DNA of 24,157 bases from JAKBCQ01 sp021807585 (GCA_027325115.1 DAHWFG010000397.1:1-24157); one strand, 5' to 3'; positions 7,052 to 16,386 are shown, counted from the first letter of the stretch. Notes: generated by a model not told the origin, from the letters alone. Numbers and translations: made by a program.

Positions 7052-7059
7052 AGCGATCG
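7041..7059. repeat. Near-perfect palindrome over the operon's last stop codon
   Basis: CGATCGCTT (7041-7049) and AAGCGATCG (7051-7059) are exact reverse complements separated by one A. The TAA stop of the GT75-like gene (7049-7051) is the centre. As RNA it can form a short hairpin; no T-tract follows directly, the nearest T-run being at 7080-7084. It could be an mRNA end structure between the convergent operon and putA. Confidence 0.5.
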
Positions 7060-7062
7060 GCG

Positions 7063-7125
7063 GATTCTCGCGCATTGTGTTTTTGAACATCTTAATCGCA
7101 TCGAACGTCGCGGCGCGTGAGAATC
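7063..7125. terminator. Possible bidirectional terminator between convergent genes
   Basis: GATTCTCGCGC (7063-7073) pairs with GCGCG-T-GAGAATC (7113-7125) with one bulged base and a roughly 39-base loop. It fills the 72-base gap between the sugar operon and putA. The loop is large and there is no flush T-run, so termination is only a suggestion. Confidence 0.25.
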
Positions 7126-10100
7126 ATGCTTGCGCGACCGCGGCGTCTTTGATCGCGCGGTTCTCCGCGCCGTTCGTCTCGGCGGGTTGTTCGCCGAGCG
7201 AATCGACTTCGGGGGCGAAACCGCGACGGAGGGTGTTCTCGGTGATCGATCGCGTGAGGAGGAATTCGAGGAGGTAATCGGGTCCGCCGGTTTTGGCCCC
7301 CAGGCCCGAGAGCTTGAATCCGCCGAACGGTTGGCGATCGACGAGAGCTCCCGTGATCGGTCGATTGATGTAAAGATTACCGACATAAAAATCACGTTTA
7401 ACACGTTCAATGTTCATAGGACTACGCGAATAGATCCCTCCTGTTAAAGCGAACCGAACGCCGTTCGCGATCGAGATCGCGTGATCGAGATCGCGGGCGC
7501 GGAGTACCGAGAGGATCGGTCCGAAGATTTCCTCCTGCGCGACGCGAGCGTCTGGGGTGACGTCGGCGACGATCGTCGGGCCGACGTAGCAGCCGCGGTG
7601 GGCGATCGTCGCGGGCGCGGCGAGTTTTGCGACGATTCGTCCGTCGCGCTCCGCGATCTCGGCGTAGGAGGAAACGCGGTCGCGCGCCTCGGGATCGATC
7701 AAAGGGCCGACGACCGTATCGGGGTCCTCGGCGGCGCCCACGGTTAACGCGCGCGCGGCCTCGGTCAAACGATTCAAAAATTGGTTGTATACCGATTCAA
7801 GCACAATGACGCGCGAACACGCCGAACATTTTTGCCCCGCGTAATGAAACGCGCTGTGTAAAACGCCGACGACGGCCTCGTCGAGATCGGCGTCGTCGTC
7901 GACGATGATCGCGTTTTTCCCTCCCATCTCGGCGACGACGCGTTTGACGTGATCTTGACCGAGAGGGGTGTTCGCCGCGGACTGATAAATTTCCAGGCCG
8001 ACGTTCATCGATCCTGTGAAGGCGATCATCGCGATCCGCGGGTCTTGGACGAGCGCTCGGCCGACGTCTTCGCCGAAGCCGGGCAAATACTGCAACGCGG
8101 TTTCGGGGGCTCCCGCCTGATAAAGAATATCCACAAGTAAACTAGCGATGATCGGAGTTTGTTCGGCGGGTTTGAGGATGACCGAGTTTCCCGCGACGAG
8201 CGCCGCGACGGTCATTCCCGTGGGGATTGAAAGGGGGAAGTTCCAGGGGGGGATGACGACCGCGACGCCGCGCGGGATGCGGATCTGGACGTTCGTCTCT
8301 CCCGGGTAATCGCGTTCGCGCGGCTCGGCGAGGCGAAGCATTTCGCGCGCGTAGAATTCGCAAAAGTCGATCGCCTCGGCGACGTCGCCGTCGGCCTCGC
8401 GCCACGGCTTGCCGGCCTCGAAGACGATCCAAGAGGCCAATTCATACTTGCGCGAGCGCATGATTGAAGCCGCTTGAATGAGGACGTTCGCTCTGACATA
8501 TGCGGGGGTTTTTGACCAGGCTTCGAAGCCGCTTCGAGCCGCTTCGATCGCGCGGTCGACCTCGACGAGCCCTCCCCGCGCCGCCTTGCCGACGATCTCC
8601 GATGTGTCGCTAGGATTATATGAAATGATTTCCGCGCCCGTTGCGATCGCTTCGCCGTCGATCCGGATCGGGCATGATCGAGGGAACGCCGAACGGACCT
8701 CGGCGAGCGCCCGTCTCATCAGGTCGCGATTCGCCTCGATTGCGAAGTCGATCGGCGATTCGTTGGAAAACCGCGTGATCTGCGCGGTGTTATCAACCGA
8801 AGGATGCGAATTCTTGGACGCGTTTGTGTGTTTCCATTTCATGGCGCCGATTTCCCTGGGATCGCGAAGGAGTTCGTCGATTGTGGATGATTGAGCGAGG
8901 CTCGCCTTGAGGAACGATTCGTTGGACGTATTTTCGAGGAGTCTGCGGACGAGATACGCCATTCCGGGGAGCATCGCTCCGTAGGGGGTGTAGACGCGGG
9001 CACGGAGCCCTCGCGCGACGATCGCGCGTTGGAGTGGAGCGGCCATGCCGTGGAGCATCTGGATCTCGATCGCTTCACGCGGAACTTCGAGAGCCTCGGC
9101 GGTCGCGATCGCGCTCGCGAGGCTCCTGGTGTTGTGGCTGCCGAAAGCGGGCCGCAAGAGGCGATGACGTTCAAGCAAAAACCGCGCGCACCGCTCGTAA
9201 CACGCGTCGGTCTCCCATTTATGAATCCACACCGGTATCGGATAACCAAGATCGCGCGCGTGGACGACCTCGTAATCCCAATACGCCCCCTTGACGAGCC
9301 TGATCGTGATCGGCGCGGCGCGCTTTTGAACCCATTCGTAAAGCTCCGAAAGATCGGCCTCGCAATCGCGGAGGTAAGCCTGAATCACGACGCCGAAATG
9401 GGGGTAATCGGCGAATTCGGGTTCGATCAAAATCGACTTGAAAATCGCCAATGTTAGATTTTTATACGCGTATTGTTCCATATCGACATGAATATGTGCA
9501 TTCAAACGCATCGCGGCGCGAAGGAGGGGCCGAAGCCGATCGACGACTCGATTGCGCGAGGCCTCGGCGTGGGTCGCGTCGAACCGCGCGGTGAGGCTTG
9601 AGAGTTTGAGCGAGAGATTGACGCGGGGGATCGGTCCATGCGCGTCCCGGTCGATCCGGGGGATCTCGGGCTCGCGGGCGAGCGATTCGGTCAAGCCTTC
9701 GATCAGTTCCAAGCAATTATGTTGATATAGATCGGATTCGGGTTCGCTAATCACGGCTTCGCCGAGGAGGTCGGCGGTGAAGGCGACGTTTTGGCGGCGT
9801 AATTTGAGGACGGTTCGAGCCGCCTCGGCGGGCGTCGAACCCGCGATGAATCGGCTCGCCATCCGCATCGCTCCCGCTCGCGCGATCCGCGCCAGGATCG
9901 CGTCGGTCGTTCGGCCGGCGGGGGCGACGTCGAGCGGAAGCGATAGCCATAAAGGCACATGTTCATGCGCCTCGGCGAGATATTCAAGCAGGTGACGTCG
10001 TATTTCGGCGTCGGTTCGCAGCATCGGTAGGGCGTCGACGAAGCGAAATAATTGAACCTTGAGGACGGGATCGCCGAGAGCGAACGTCATGAAACGATCA

Positions 10101-10276
10101 TCCCACGCCGACGGCCGCCACAGCGACGTCCCCCGCCTGAGTTCGGCGAAGAGCTCTCTTCCGATCTCTTTCGTTCTCGCTTCCAGCCGGCTCGCATGCA
10201 CCATGAAGGCCCTCGATAATGGGGGTTTGTTTGGCCCGAATCGATCCAGGTGACGTCGCGTGATCGGCGTTTCCAT
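7124..10276 (-). CDS. putA: Bifunctional proline dehydrogenase / L-glutamate gamma-semialdehyde dehydrogenase
   Basis: A 1050-residue enzyme oxidising proline to glutamate in two steps. The PRODH barrel covers about residues 160-460, with LVKGAYWDYE (327-336), FGSHNTRS and the substrate-binding YLVRRLLEN (441-449). The aldehyde dehydrogenase half follows from about 510: IPPWNFPLSIP near 675-685 for NAD binding, FTGSMNVG, general base Glu783 in EMGGKN, catalytic Cys817 in GQKCSACS, and PFGGFKLSG near the end. No N-terminal ribbon-helix-helix domain is present, so unlike enterobacterial PutA it should not repress its own gene. The ATG at 10276 has no good Shine-Dalgarno; an in-frame ATG at 10204 (residue 25) has GAGG 6 bases upstream and may be the real start. 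It is convergent with the sugar operon and divergent from the dimethylformamidase-like gene. Function is near certain. Confidence 0.95.
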   Translation of the reverse strand: METPITRRHLDRFGPNKPPLSRAFMVHASRLEARTKEIGRELFAELRRGTSLWRPSAWDDRFMTFALGDPVLKVQLFRFVDALPMLRTDAEIRRHLLEYLAEAHEHVPLWLSLPLDVAPAGRTTDAILARIARAGAMRMASRFIAGSTPAEAARTVLKLRRQNVAFTADLLGEAVISEPESDLYQHNCLELIEGLTESLAREPEIPRIDRDAHGPIPRVNLSLKLSSLTARFDATHAEASRNRVVDRLRPLLRAAMRLNAHIHVDMEQYAYKNLTLAIFKSILIEPEFADYPHFGVVIQAYLRDCEADLSELYEWVQKRAAPITIRLVKGAYWDYEVVHARDLGYPIPVWIHKWETDACYERCARFLLERHRLLRPAFGSHNTRSLASAIATAEALEVPREAIEIQMLHGMAAPLQRAIVARGLRARVYTPYGAMLPGMAYLVRRLLENTSNESFLKASLAQSSTIDELLRDPREIGAMKWKHTNASKNSHPSVDNTAQITRFSNESPIDFAIEANRDLMRRALAEVRSAFPRSCPIRIDGEAIATGAEIISYNPSDTSEIVGKAARGGLVEVDRAIEAARSGFEAWSKTPAYVRANVLIQAASIMRSRKYELASWIVFEAGKPWREADGDVAEAIDFCEFYAREMLRLAEPRERDYPGETNVQIRIPRGVAVVIPPWNFPLSIPTGMTVAALVAGNSVILKPAEQTPIIASLLVDILYQAGAPETALQYLPGFGEDVGRALVQDPRIAMIAFTGSMNVGLEIYQSAANTPLGQDHVKRVVAEMGGKNAIIVDDDADLDEAVVGVLHSAFHYAGQKCSACSRVIVLESVYNQFLNRLTEAARALTVGAAEDPDTVVGPLIDPEARDRVSSYAEIAERDGRIVAKLAAPATIAHRGCYVGPTIVADVTPDARVAQEEIFGPILSVLRARDLDHAISIANGVRFALTGGIYSRSPMNIERVKRDFYVGNLYINRPITGALVDRQPFGGFKLSGLGAKTGGPDYLLEFLLTRSITENTLRRGFAPEVDSLGEQPAETNGAENRAIKDAAVAQA

Positions 10277-10301
10277 GCGAGTCGGAGAGTCCCGTTAATT
10301 C

Positions 10302-10307
10302 ATTGTA
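10302..10307 (-). promoter_or_regulatory. Possible -10 element for putA
   Basis: Read on the minus strand this is TACAAT, five of six matches to the -10 consensus, about 25 bases before the ATG at 10276. The only -35-like hexamer (TTGCCA, minus strand, 10330-10335) is 22 bases away, which is too far. If this is the promoter, it supports the longer putA start. Confidence 0.25.
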
Positions 10308-10572
10308 CGCTCCAATCCCCTTTTTGACGTGGCAAGGCTTGGAAAACCGATCCGAGAGCGCTCCGAGCGATTGTTGGGGATCGCGATTCCTGAAGCGATT
10401 TTTCAATCGAGCCCCATTTTTGCTTGCCTCTCGCGGTGGGTTCGTTAGAAAAGACGGGTCGAGTTTCGTGTCGACGCCCGATCGTATCGAACCGCGCCGA
10501 GCGGACCCGAGCCGATTCGATCGGCGCCGAATCGACGCGTAGCGAGTTCCATCGACCGCGGAGGACGATCGC

Positions 10573-12156
10573 GTGGCGCAGCACTCTCAACCCAAACGTC
10601 GCGAGGTCCTCAAATCGGCGGCCGCTTTCGGCGCCGCGGCGAGCCTCGGCGGGATCGGCGGATCCGCGAGACCCGCGAGACCCGCGGCCGAGCCGCGCAC
10701 TCCGCGCGCCGATGAGCACGTTATAAACCCGCTCGCCGCGGCGAATCGCGATACGATCCGGATCGAAAACGACCGCGCTGGAACCCGCGATTGGATGGCG
10801 AGTAAAACCGCGATCGACCCTAAAACGAAATACCGCTCGCCGTGGATCGAGGGATTCGCCTCGAAGACGTCGGTTCGGCTCGGCGAACAAATATCATTTC
10901 ATGTCAGTACGAATCCCGCGTCGAAGTTCGTGATCGATCTTTATCGCATGGGATATTATCAAGGTCATGGGGGTCGATTCGTCGTTCGGTTGGGGCCGTT
11001 CGACGGATCGGTTCAACCCGATCCCGGAGTCGGCGAGAAGCGGGTGCGCGAGTGCGCATGGCCGGCGTGCGTCTCGCTTTCGATTCCGCTCGATTGGACG
11101 AGCGGCGTTTATCTGGCGAAGCTCACCGCCGAACGCGAGAAGTATCAAAGTTACATCATTTTTGTGGTGCGAGACGACCGCGCGGTCGATTTCCTCGTTC
11201 AAACATCCGACAACACGTGGAACGCTTACAATCGCTGGCCCGATCATTATTCGCTTTACGACGACGGTAAGGACGAGTGGTATTGGGGGCCCGATGTTTG
11301 TACGAGTTTCGACCGGCCGTACGGCAAATATTGCCAGATCCTTGACGCTCCGCTTTCGGTCGGCTCGGGAGAATTCTTGTTGTGGGAGTTCCCGCTCGTT
11401 TACTGGATGGAACAGCAGGGCTACGACATCAGTTACATATCAAACATCGATACTCACGCCGATCCCGCGGGTCTTAAGCGCGCCCGCGCGTGGATTTCGA
11501 CGGGGCACGACGAGTATTGGTCGCTGGATATGTTCAATCATATGAAACAGGCGGCGGCCGACGGTTTGAATTTGGCGTTTCTTTCGGGGAACAGCGTGTG
11601 CGGGGTGGTGAGGATCGGCCCGAGTTCGGACGGTCGACCGAATCGCGTGATCGAGCGTGTCGGGCGGTTCGGCGGACCCGGGGTCGAGGAGGGGGAGAAG
11701 CTGCTCCCCGCGATGAAACGCTTGCGCGAGAACGGTCCCAACGAAGCGACTTTAATCGGAGCGAGAAGTACGTATCCGATTATGGGAGGAGGCGATTGGA
11801 CGTGCCTTAAGCCCGATCATTGGTTGTTCAAAGATACGGGTATGAAGAAAGGCGATTCGATCCCGGGGCTGGTGGGCTGGGAATCGCACTCGGATCCCGC
11901 GGCGATTCCGGGGCTCGAGGTCGTCGCGGGGGGCGAGACGGTTTACGGCAAAATCAAAGGAACATATACCGCGACGATCTACCCCGGGCCGAAGGGGAAT
12001 TTCGTCATGAGCGCGTCGACGATCTGGTGGGCGGACGGGCTTTCCGAGCCTCCCGGATACGTTAGGCCCGCGGTTTACACCAAGCCGCGCGGTCCCGATC
12101 GCCGCGTTCAAACGATCACGCGCAATCTGCTCGAACGACTCGGTCGATCCGAATGA
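10573..12156 (+). CDS. Tat-exported N,N-dimethylformamidase beta-subunit-like protein
   Basis: A 527-residue protein with a GTG start, preceded by GGAGGA 7 bases upstream. The N-terminus has a twin-arginine signal: KRREVLK at residues 8-14, then an Ala/Gly-rich hydrophobic stretch, so the folded protein is exported. An Ala-Pro-Arg linker follows to about residue 45. The body resembles the C-terminal domain of the large subunit of N,N-dimethylformamidase: an immunoglobulin-like region (KFVIDLYRMGYYQGHGGRF), then a class-I-amidotransferase-like fold with QTSDNTWNAYN, ISTGHDEYWS and LAFLSGNSVCGVVRI. The active N,N-dimethylformamidase hydrolyses formamide C-N bonds and needs an iron site; I cannot confirm those ligands here. 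No small subunit gene is adjacent. It precedes the MBL gene by 20 bases, suggesting co-transcription. The family call is good; amidase activity is open. Confidence 0.75.
   Translation: MAQHSQPKRREVLKSAAAFGAAASLGGIGGSARPARPAAEPRTPRADEHVINPLAAANRDTIRIENDRAGTRDWMASKTAIDPKTKYRSPWIEGFASKTSVRLGEQISFHVSTNPASKFVIDLYRMGYYQGHGGRFVVRLGPFDGSVQPDPGVGEKRVRECAWPACVSLSIPLDWTSGVYLAKLTAEREKYQSYIIFVVRDDRAVDFLVQTSDNTWNAYNRWPDHYSLYDDGKDEWYWGPDVCTSFDRPYGKYCQILDAPLSVGSGEFLLWEFPLVYWMEQQGYDISYISNIDTHADPAGLKRARAWISTGHDEYWSLDMFNHMKQAAADGLNLAFLSGNSVCGVVRIGPSSDGRPNRVIERVGRFGGPGVEEGEKLLPAMKRLRENGPNEATLIGARSTYPIMGGGDWTCLKPDHWLFKDTGMKKGDSIPGLVGWESHSDPAAIPGLEVVAGGETVYGKIKGTYTATIYPGPKGNFVMSASTIWWADGLSEPPGYVRPAVYTKPRGPDRRVQTITRNLLERLGRSE
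10664..10686 (+). repeat. Short 9-bp tandem repeat in the signal/linker region
   Basis: CCGCGAGAC occurs twice in direct tandem plus five further bases. It encodes the Ala-Arg-Pro repeats just after the Tat signal. Because the unit is 9 bp, gain or loss of copies keeps the frame and only changes linker length. Confidence 0.6.
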
Positions 12157-12176
12157 CCACTTAACGAGGAAGATCC

Positions 12177-13256
12177 ATGAATGCACGTTTGTTTCAGCCG
12201 ATGATCGTCACCCTCGGACTCGTCGCCCTGCTGGGCGCCGACGCGCCCAAACGTCAAATGGAGATTGTCTGGATCGACGTCGACGGAGGCGCGGCGACGT
12301 TGATCGTCACTCCCGAGCGCGAATCGATCCTGATCGATACGGGCTGGCCGGGCTTCGGCGACCGCGACGCCAAGCGGATCGAACGAGTCGTCCGTGACGC
12401 ATGCAAGCTTGATCATATTGATCATTTAGTGACGACTCATTGGCATCGTGATCATTTCGGCGGGTTGGGCGCGTTGACCAAGCTGGTGCGGATCGACCAT
12501 TATTGGGATCGCGGGCTGCCCGATCTTGACGCTCCCGATCAGGATGCGAAAAAATTCCCCGATGGTCCCAAACGCGACGATCCGCTCGGGATTGCGTATC
12601 GCCAAGCGAGCGAGGGGAAGCGAAAAACGCTCAAGGCGGGAGATCGTCTGCCGCTCAAGGGGGATCTTCGCGCGATCGTGCTCGCGTCCGGCGGCGAGAC
12701 GATTTCGGCCGAAAAGCGCTGGGGGAGCGAGCGTAAATCGGCGGGTGGAGATGCGAATCGTCACTGCGACGATGTCGTTCCCGATCATCCCGTCGATCTC
12801 TCGGACAACGCTCGAAGCCTTGCGTTTCTGTTTGAGCTTGGTGATTTTACATTTTTGGATTGCGGCGATCTGACATGGAACGTCGAGAAGAAGCTTGTTT
12901 GTCCGGTCGACCTGATCGGTCGGGTCGATCTGTATCAGGTGACGCATCACGGGCTTGATCTGTCGAATCACCCGACGCTTCTTCGGACGATCGAGCCGAC
13001 CGTCACGATCATGAACAACGGCGCGAGGAAAGGATGCGAGCCGAATACCGTCGCCGCTCTCAAATCGATCGCATCGATCCGCGCGTCGTATCAACTTCAT
13101 AAGAACCCGCGAGCGCGTGACGCCGACGACACGCTGATCGCCAACGCGACCGCGGCGGGGGGCGAATTCATTCGCGTTCGGATCGAGCCCGACGGCAAGA
13201 GCTTCGGCGTACAGGCGGGCGAGCGGTCGACGGTTCGATCGTTCGCATCTCGATAA
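12177..13256 (+). CDS. Secreted metallo-beta-lactamase-fold hydrolase (ComEC-like subgroup)
   Basis: A 359-residue protein. Residues 1-22 form a short hydrophobic signal ending near LLGADA, so secretion is likely. The MBL core begins at residue 27 with MEIVWIDVDGGAATLI, the pattern of ComEC/Rec2-type hydrolases. Zinc ligands are visible in THWHRDH (H88, H90, D92, H93); further ligands are probably the Asp in LDCGDLTW and the His in QVTHHGLD. Asp55 in LIDTGWPG is the conserved fold aspartate. The start is supported by AGGAAG 7 bases upstream. It lies 20 bases after the dimethylformamidase-like gene and 25 before the M16 pair. No transmembrane competence domain is present, so it is a stand-alone hydrolase and not a DNA-uptake channel. 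The substrate is unknown; small phosphodiesters and nucleic acids are hydrolysed by relatives. Confidence 0.8.
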   Translation: MNARLFQPMIVTLGLVALLGADAPKRQMEIVWIDVDGGAATLIVTPERESILIDTGWPGFGDRDAKRIERVVRDACKLDHIDHLVTTHWHRDHFGGLGALTKLVRIDHYWDRGLPDLDAPDQDAKKFPDGPKRDDPLGIAYRQASEGKRKTLKAGDRLPLKGDLRAIVLASGGETISAEKRWGSERKSAGGDANRHCDDVVPDHPVDLSDNARSLAFLFELGDFTFLDCGDLTWNVEKKLVCPVDLIGRVDLYQVTHHGLDLSNHPTLLRTIEPTVTIMNNGARKGCEPNTVAALKSIASIRASYQLHKNPRARDADDTLIANATAAGGEFIRVRIEPDGKSFGVQAGERSTVRSFASR

Positions 13257-13281
13257 GGTAATCCGAGGGAATACTTGTCAT

Positions 13282-14634
13282 ATGAGGCATTCAACTTGTG
13301 TTCGGTTCGCCTTTGCGACGGCTCTGTTCATGGCGGCCGCCGGGCCGATCGATCGAGCCCGCGGGGGCGAACCGATTTTTCCGTTCCCCGTCCGATCCGA
13401 TTCGCTCCCGAACGGACTGACGGTGATCTCGATTCCGTTCGATTCTCCCGGGATCGTCGCGTATTACACGGTCGTCAAAACGGGATCGCGGAACGAGGTT
13501 GAACCCGGTCTTTCGGGTTTCGCGCATTTTTTTGAACACATGATGTTTCGCGGAACCAAGAAATATCCCCAGGAAAAATACAACGACGTGTTGAAGGGAT
13601 TGGGGGCGGATTCGAACGCCTTCACGACAGACGATTATACGTGTTATCACATGACGATTCCGGCGACCGCGCTCGCGACCGCGGTCGAGCTCGAGGCCGA
13701 TCGGTTTCGCAATCTCGAGTACGACAAGCCCGATTTTCAGAAGGAATCGCGCGCCGTGTTGGGCGAATACAACAAGGGGGCGTCGTCGCCGTTTTTGATC
13801 CTGGAGGAGACGCTTCACGCCGAGGCTTACAAAACGCATACGTATCGGCATACGACGATCGGTTTTCTCGCCGACGTCAAGGATATGCCCAATCAATTCG
13901 ATTACAGCAAAACGTTCTTTGATCGATGGTATCGACCCGAGAATTGCACGATCGTCGTCGTCGGCGAAGTCGATCATAATCGCCTGCTCAAGCTTGTTCG
14001 TGAACATTATGGAACGTGGGAACGGGGGAAGTCCGGCGTGACGATTCCCGCGGAACCCGCGCAGGATCGCGAGCACGCCGCCGATCTCAAGTGGCCCTCG
14101 GAGACGTTGCCGGTCTTGTTAATCGGATATCACATACCCGACGCGACGCACGCCGACGGCCCGGCTCTTGCCGCGGTCGCGCAGGGGGCGTTCGGCGAGG
14201 CGAGCCCGCTTTATAAGAAGCTCGTGCTCGCCGAGCGGAAGGTCGCGATGATAATCGCCGAGCCCGAACGGAAACGCGACCCGGGGCTTTTCCTCGTGCT
14301 CGTTCGCGCACGCAAGCCCGAATTCGTCGCCGAGGTGAGGGACGAGATCTTCCAGACGTTATCCCGCGCCGCGGAGAAGCCGATCTCACCCGATCGGCTC
14401 GCCGCGATCCAATCGCACGCGCGCTACGAGTTCGCCGGCACGCTCGTCGGCCCCGACTCGGTCGCCCGCGCCGCGTGCGAATCGATCGCGATCGCGGGTT
14501 CGATCGATTCGATCAACGAATATTACGATCGTTATACTAAAGTCGTCCCCGCCGACCTCGTTCGCGTCGCGTCGACATACTTCAAACCCGAAAATCGAAC
14601 CGTCGTTACGCTCTTCGCGGAGAAAAAACCGTGA
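13282..14634 (+). CDS. M16 zinc peptidase, catalytic subunit (secreted)
   Basis: A 450-residue M16B peptidase. A hydrophobic signal segment covers about residues 7-20. The inverted zinc motif HxxEH is H82-F-F-E85-H86, and the third ligand is Glu162 in LGEYN, 76 residues after H86, the usual spacing. The family flanks NGLTVI, VVKTGSRNE and HMMFRGT are intact, so it should be active. M16 enzymes form a closed chamber from one catalytic and one non-catalytic half and degrade peptides; the partner is the next gene. GAGGGA at 13265-13270 is 11 bases before the ATG. The stop overlaps the partner's GTG start. The location is predicted to be periplasmic. Confidence 0.9.
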   Translation: MRHSTCVRFAFATALFMAAAGPIDRARGGEPIFPFPVRSDSLPNGLTVISIPFDSPGIVAYYTVVKTGSRNEVEPGLSGFAHFFEHMMFRGTKKYPQEKYNDVLKGLGADSNAFTTDDYTCYHMTIPATALATAVELEADRFRNLEYDKPDFQKESRAVLGEYNKGASSPFLILEETLHAEAYKTHTYRHTTIGFLADVKDMPNQFDYSKTFFDRWYRPENCTIVVVGEVDHNRLLKLVREHYGTWERGKSGVTIPAEPAQDREHAADLKWPSETLPVLLIGYHIPDATHADGPALAAVAQGAFGEASPLYKKLVLAERKVAMIIAEPERKRDPGLFLVLVRARKPEFVAEVRDEIFQTLSRAAEKPISPDRLAAIQSHARYEFAGTLVGPDSVARAACESIAIAGSIDSINEYYDRYTKVVPADLVRVASTYFKPENRTVVTLFAEKKP

Positions 14635-16193
14635 GCTTTTCCAACATGATGTTTTCATCAAAACAATCGATCACGATGAATCGATCGCGACGAATCCACG
14701 TATTATTCTGCGCTTTGATTTCGATATGCTTATGCGTTTTGGTCGTTCCGGCTTTCGCCGGCGAGGAGGCGTGGCGCGGAGTCACGTTTCTTCCTTCGCA
14801 ATCGACCCCGCTCGCGGCGATTCGGCTTGTTTTCGCGGTCGGCTCGCAAGACGATCCTCCCGGCAAAGAGGGGCTCGCGGCGCTGGTCGCGGCGATCGTC
14901 TCCGAGGGGGGAACGAAATCGCTCGCTTATGAAGAGATTCTTGATAAGTTTTATCCGATGGCGGCTTCGGTCGAGGGGAAGTGTCGCAAGGAGGTCACGA
15001 CGTTCGCGGGGGTCGTTCATCGCGATAATCTCGCCGATTACGAATCGATCCTTACCGAGATGATCGTTTCTCCCCGTTTCGCCGAAGCCGATTTCCCGCG
15101 GCTTCGCGATCAGGCGATCGATTACGTTTCGAAAACGTTGCGCGGAAACGACGACGAGGAACTTGGAAAAAAAACGCTCGATTCGCTGATTTATCGCGAT
15201 CATCCCTACGGCCACGTCGATCGCGGGACGGTCTCGGGGTTGAAGGCGATCACGCTCGACGACGTCAAGGCGTTTCATAAAAAATATTACACCAAGGGAA
15301 ATCTTCATATTGGTCTCGCGGGAGGCGCGAATCAAGCGGTTCTCGATCGGATCAAGAGCGACCTCAAATCGCTTCCGACCGACAAGACGACCCCCCCCGC
15401 TCTTCCCCGGCCTCGGGTTCCGAGCGGGATCGAGGCGACGATCGTCGAAAAACAGGCGGATTCAACGGCGATCTCGCTCGGCTTCGCGATCGACGTCACG
15501 CGAAAAGACGACGATTTTTATCCCCTCGCCGTGGCGAATTCGTTTTTGGGCGAACATCGCACGTTCAACGGCAAATTGATGAAAGATTTGCGCGGTAAAC
15601 GCGGGCTCAATTATGGAGATTATTCGTATATTGAGGCGTTTACCCAAGACGGGCAAACGGTTTTCGCCGATCCCGGCGACCCGCGGCGGATGCAATATTT
15701 TTCGATCTGGATTCGTCCCGTGCCGCGCGACAAGGCGGGTTTCGCGCTTCGCGCCGCGCTCTGGGAGTATCGCAGGCTGATCGAGCACGGAATGACCGAG
15801 GCCGAGTTCGAGCGATCGCGTGATTTTCTCCTCAATTACTCAAAATTGTGGACGCAAACGCTCCCCAGGCGGTTGGGTTACGTGATCGACGGTTCGTTTT
15901 ACAGGACGCTCGACGAGCCCGCCGAATTTGCGCGTCGGCTTCCCAAGACGACCGTCCGCGAGGTGAACGAAGCGATTAAAAAGCATTTGAAGAGCGACGG
16001 ATTTTTTGTCGCGATCGTCGCCAAGGACGCGGCCGAGGTGAAGAAGATTCTCGAATCGGGCGTTCCGACTCCGCTCGTCTACGACACCGCTGGAACTCCG
16101 CAAGACGTTCTCGCCGAGGATAAAATCATCGAAACCCTTCCCCTGGGCGCGGTGAAGGCGATCGTCGTTCCCGCGTCGAAAATGTTCGAATGA
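14631..16193 (+). CDS. M16 peptidase-like non-catalytic partner subunit
   Basis: A 520-residue M16-fold protein lacking HxxEH; the corresponding segment reads GLAALVAAIVSEGG. It keeps the C-terminal Arg/Tyr motif of the non-catalytic half, R324 and Y328 in RGLNYGDYSY, which helps bind the peptide substrate. The GTG start at 14631 overlaps the previous stop (GTGA) and has GGAG about 9 bases upstream. A later ATG at 14676 would begin exactly at the signal peptide NRSRRIHVLF, with cleavage near AFAG at residue 44, and is an alternative start. Translational overlap implies equal amounts of the two subunits, which are expected to form a heterodimeric periplasmic protease. Confidence 0.87.
   Translation: MSFSNMMFSSKQSITMNRSRRIHVLFCALISICLCVLVVPAFAGEEAWRGVTFLPSQSTPLAAIRLVFAVGSQDDPPGKEGLAALVAAIVSEGGTKSLAYEEILDKFYPMAASVEGKCRKEVTTFAGVVHRDNLADYESILTEMIVSPRFAEADFPRLRDQAIDYVSKTLRGNDDEELGKKTLDSLIYRDHPYGHVDRGTVSGLKAITLDDVKAFHKKYYTKGNLHIGLAGGANQAVLDRIKSDLKSLPTDKTTPPALPRPRVPSGIEATIVEKQADSTAISLGFAIDVTRKDDDFYPLAVANSFLGEHRTFNGKLMKDLRGKRGLNYGDYSYIEAFTQDGQTVFADPGDPRRMQYFSIWIRPVPRDKAGFALRAALWEYRRLIEHGMTEAEFERSRDFLLNYSKLWTQTLPRRLGYVIDGSFYRTLDEPAEFARRLPKTTVREVNEAIKKHLKSDGFFVAIVAKDAAEVKKILESGVPTPLVYDTAGTPQDVLAEDKIIETLPLGAVKAIVVPASKMFE
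15391..15398 (+). repeat. 8-C homopolymer tract
   Basis: Eight consecutive C bases within the non-catalytic M16 gene, encoding Thr-Pro-Pro. The frame is intact as sequenced. It is recorded because a slip here would truncate the protein. Confidence 0.7.
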
Positions 16194-16306
16194 ACAATAT
16201 TCAGAAATCGCTAAGTGTTCAATCAAGTTCCAGCCGATCGCGACGCGAGGCGCCGCGGCGATTATGAGAGCAAGAAGTTTATACGTAATGGAATTCGGAT
16301 TTAAGG

Positions 16307-16319
16307 GGGAGAATCTCCC
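16307..16319. terminator. Small hairpin between convergent M16 and mtfA genes
   Basis: GGGAG (16307-16311) and CTCCC (16315-16319) pair around AAT. The hairpin is flanked by two GAATTC sites (16291-16296 and 16332-16337), which could pair as an outer stem. It lies in a 193-base gap between convergent genes, where nothing else is seen. There is no T-run, so termination is only possible. Confidence 0.3.
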
Positions 16320-16386
16320 GCCGATTCGTCTGAATTCAGGGGCTACGACACGACAAGGTTCGGAGGGGATCCTCGATTCTCAACCG

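Noticed and set aside
8891..9457. 188-codon plus-strand frame within putA
   Set aside because: Antisense shadow of the proline dehydrogenase domain; no family resemblance and no Shine-Dalgarno that I can see.
13291..14076. 261-codon minus-strand frame opposite the catalytic M16 gene
   Set aside because: Antisense to an intact zinc peptidase; the translation is Arg-rich with no family match.
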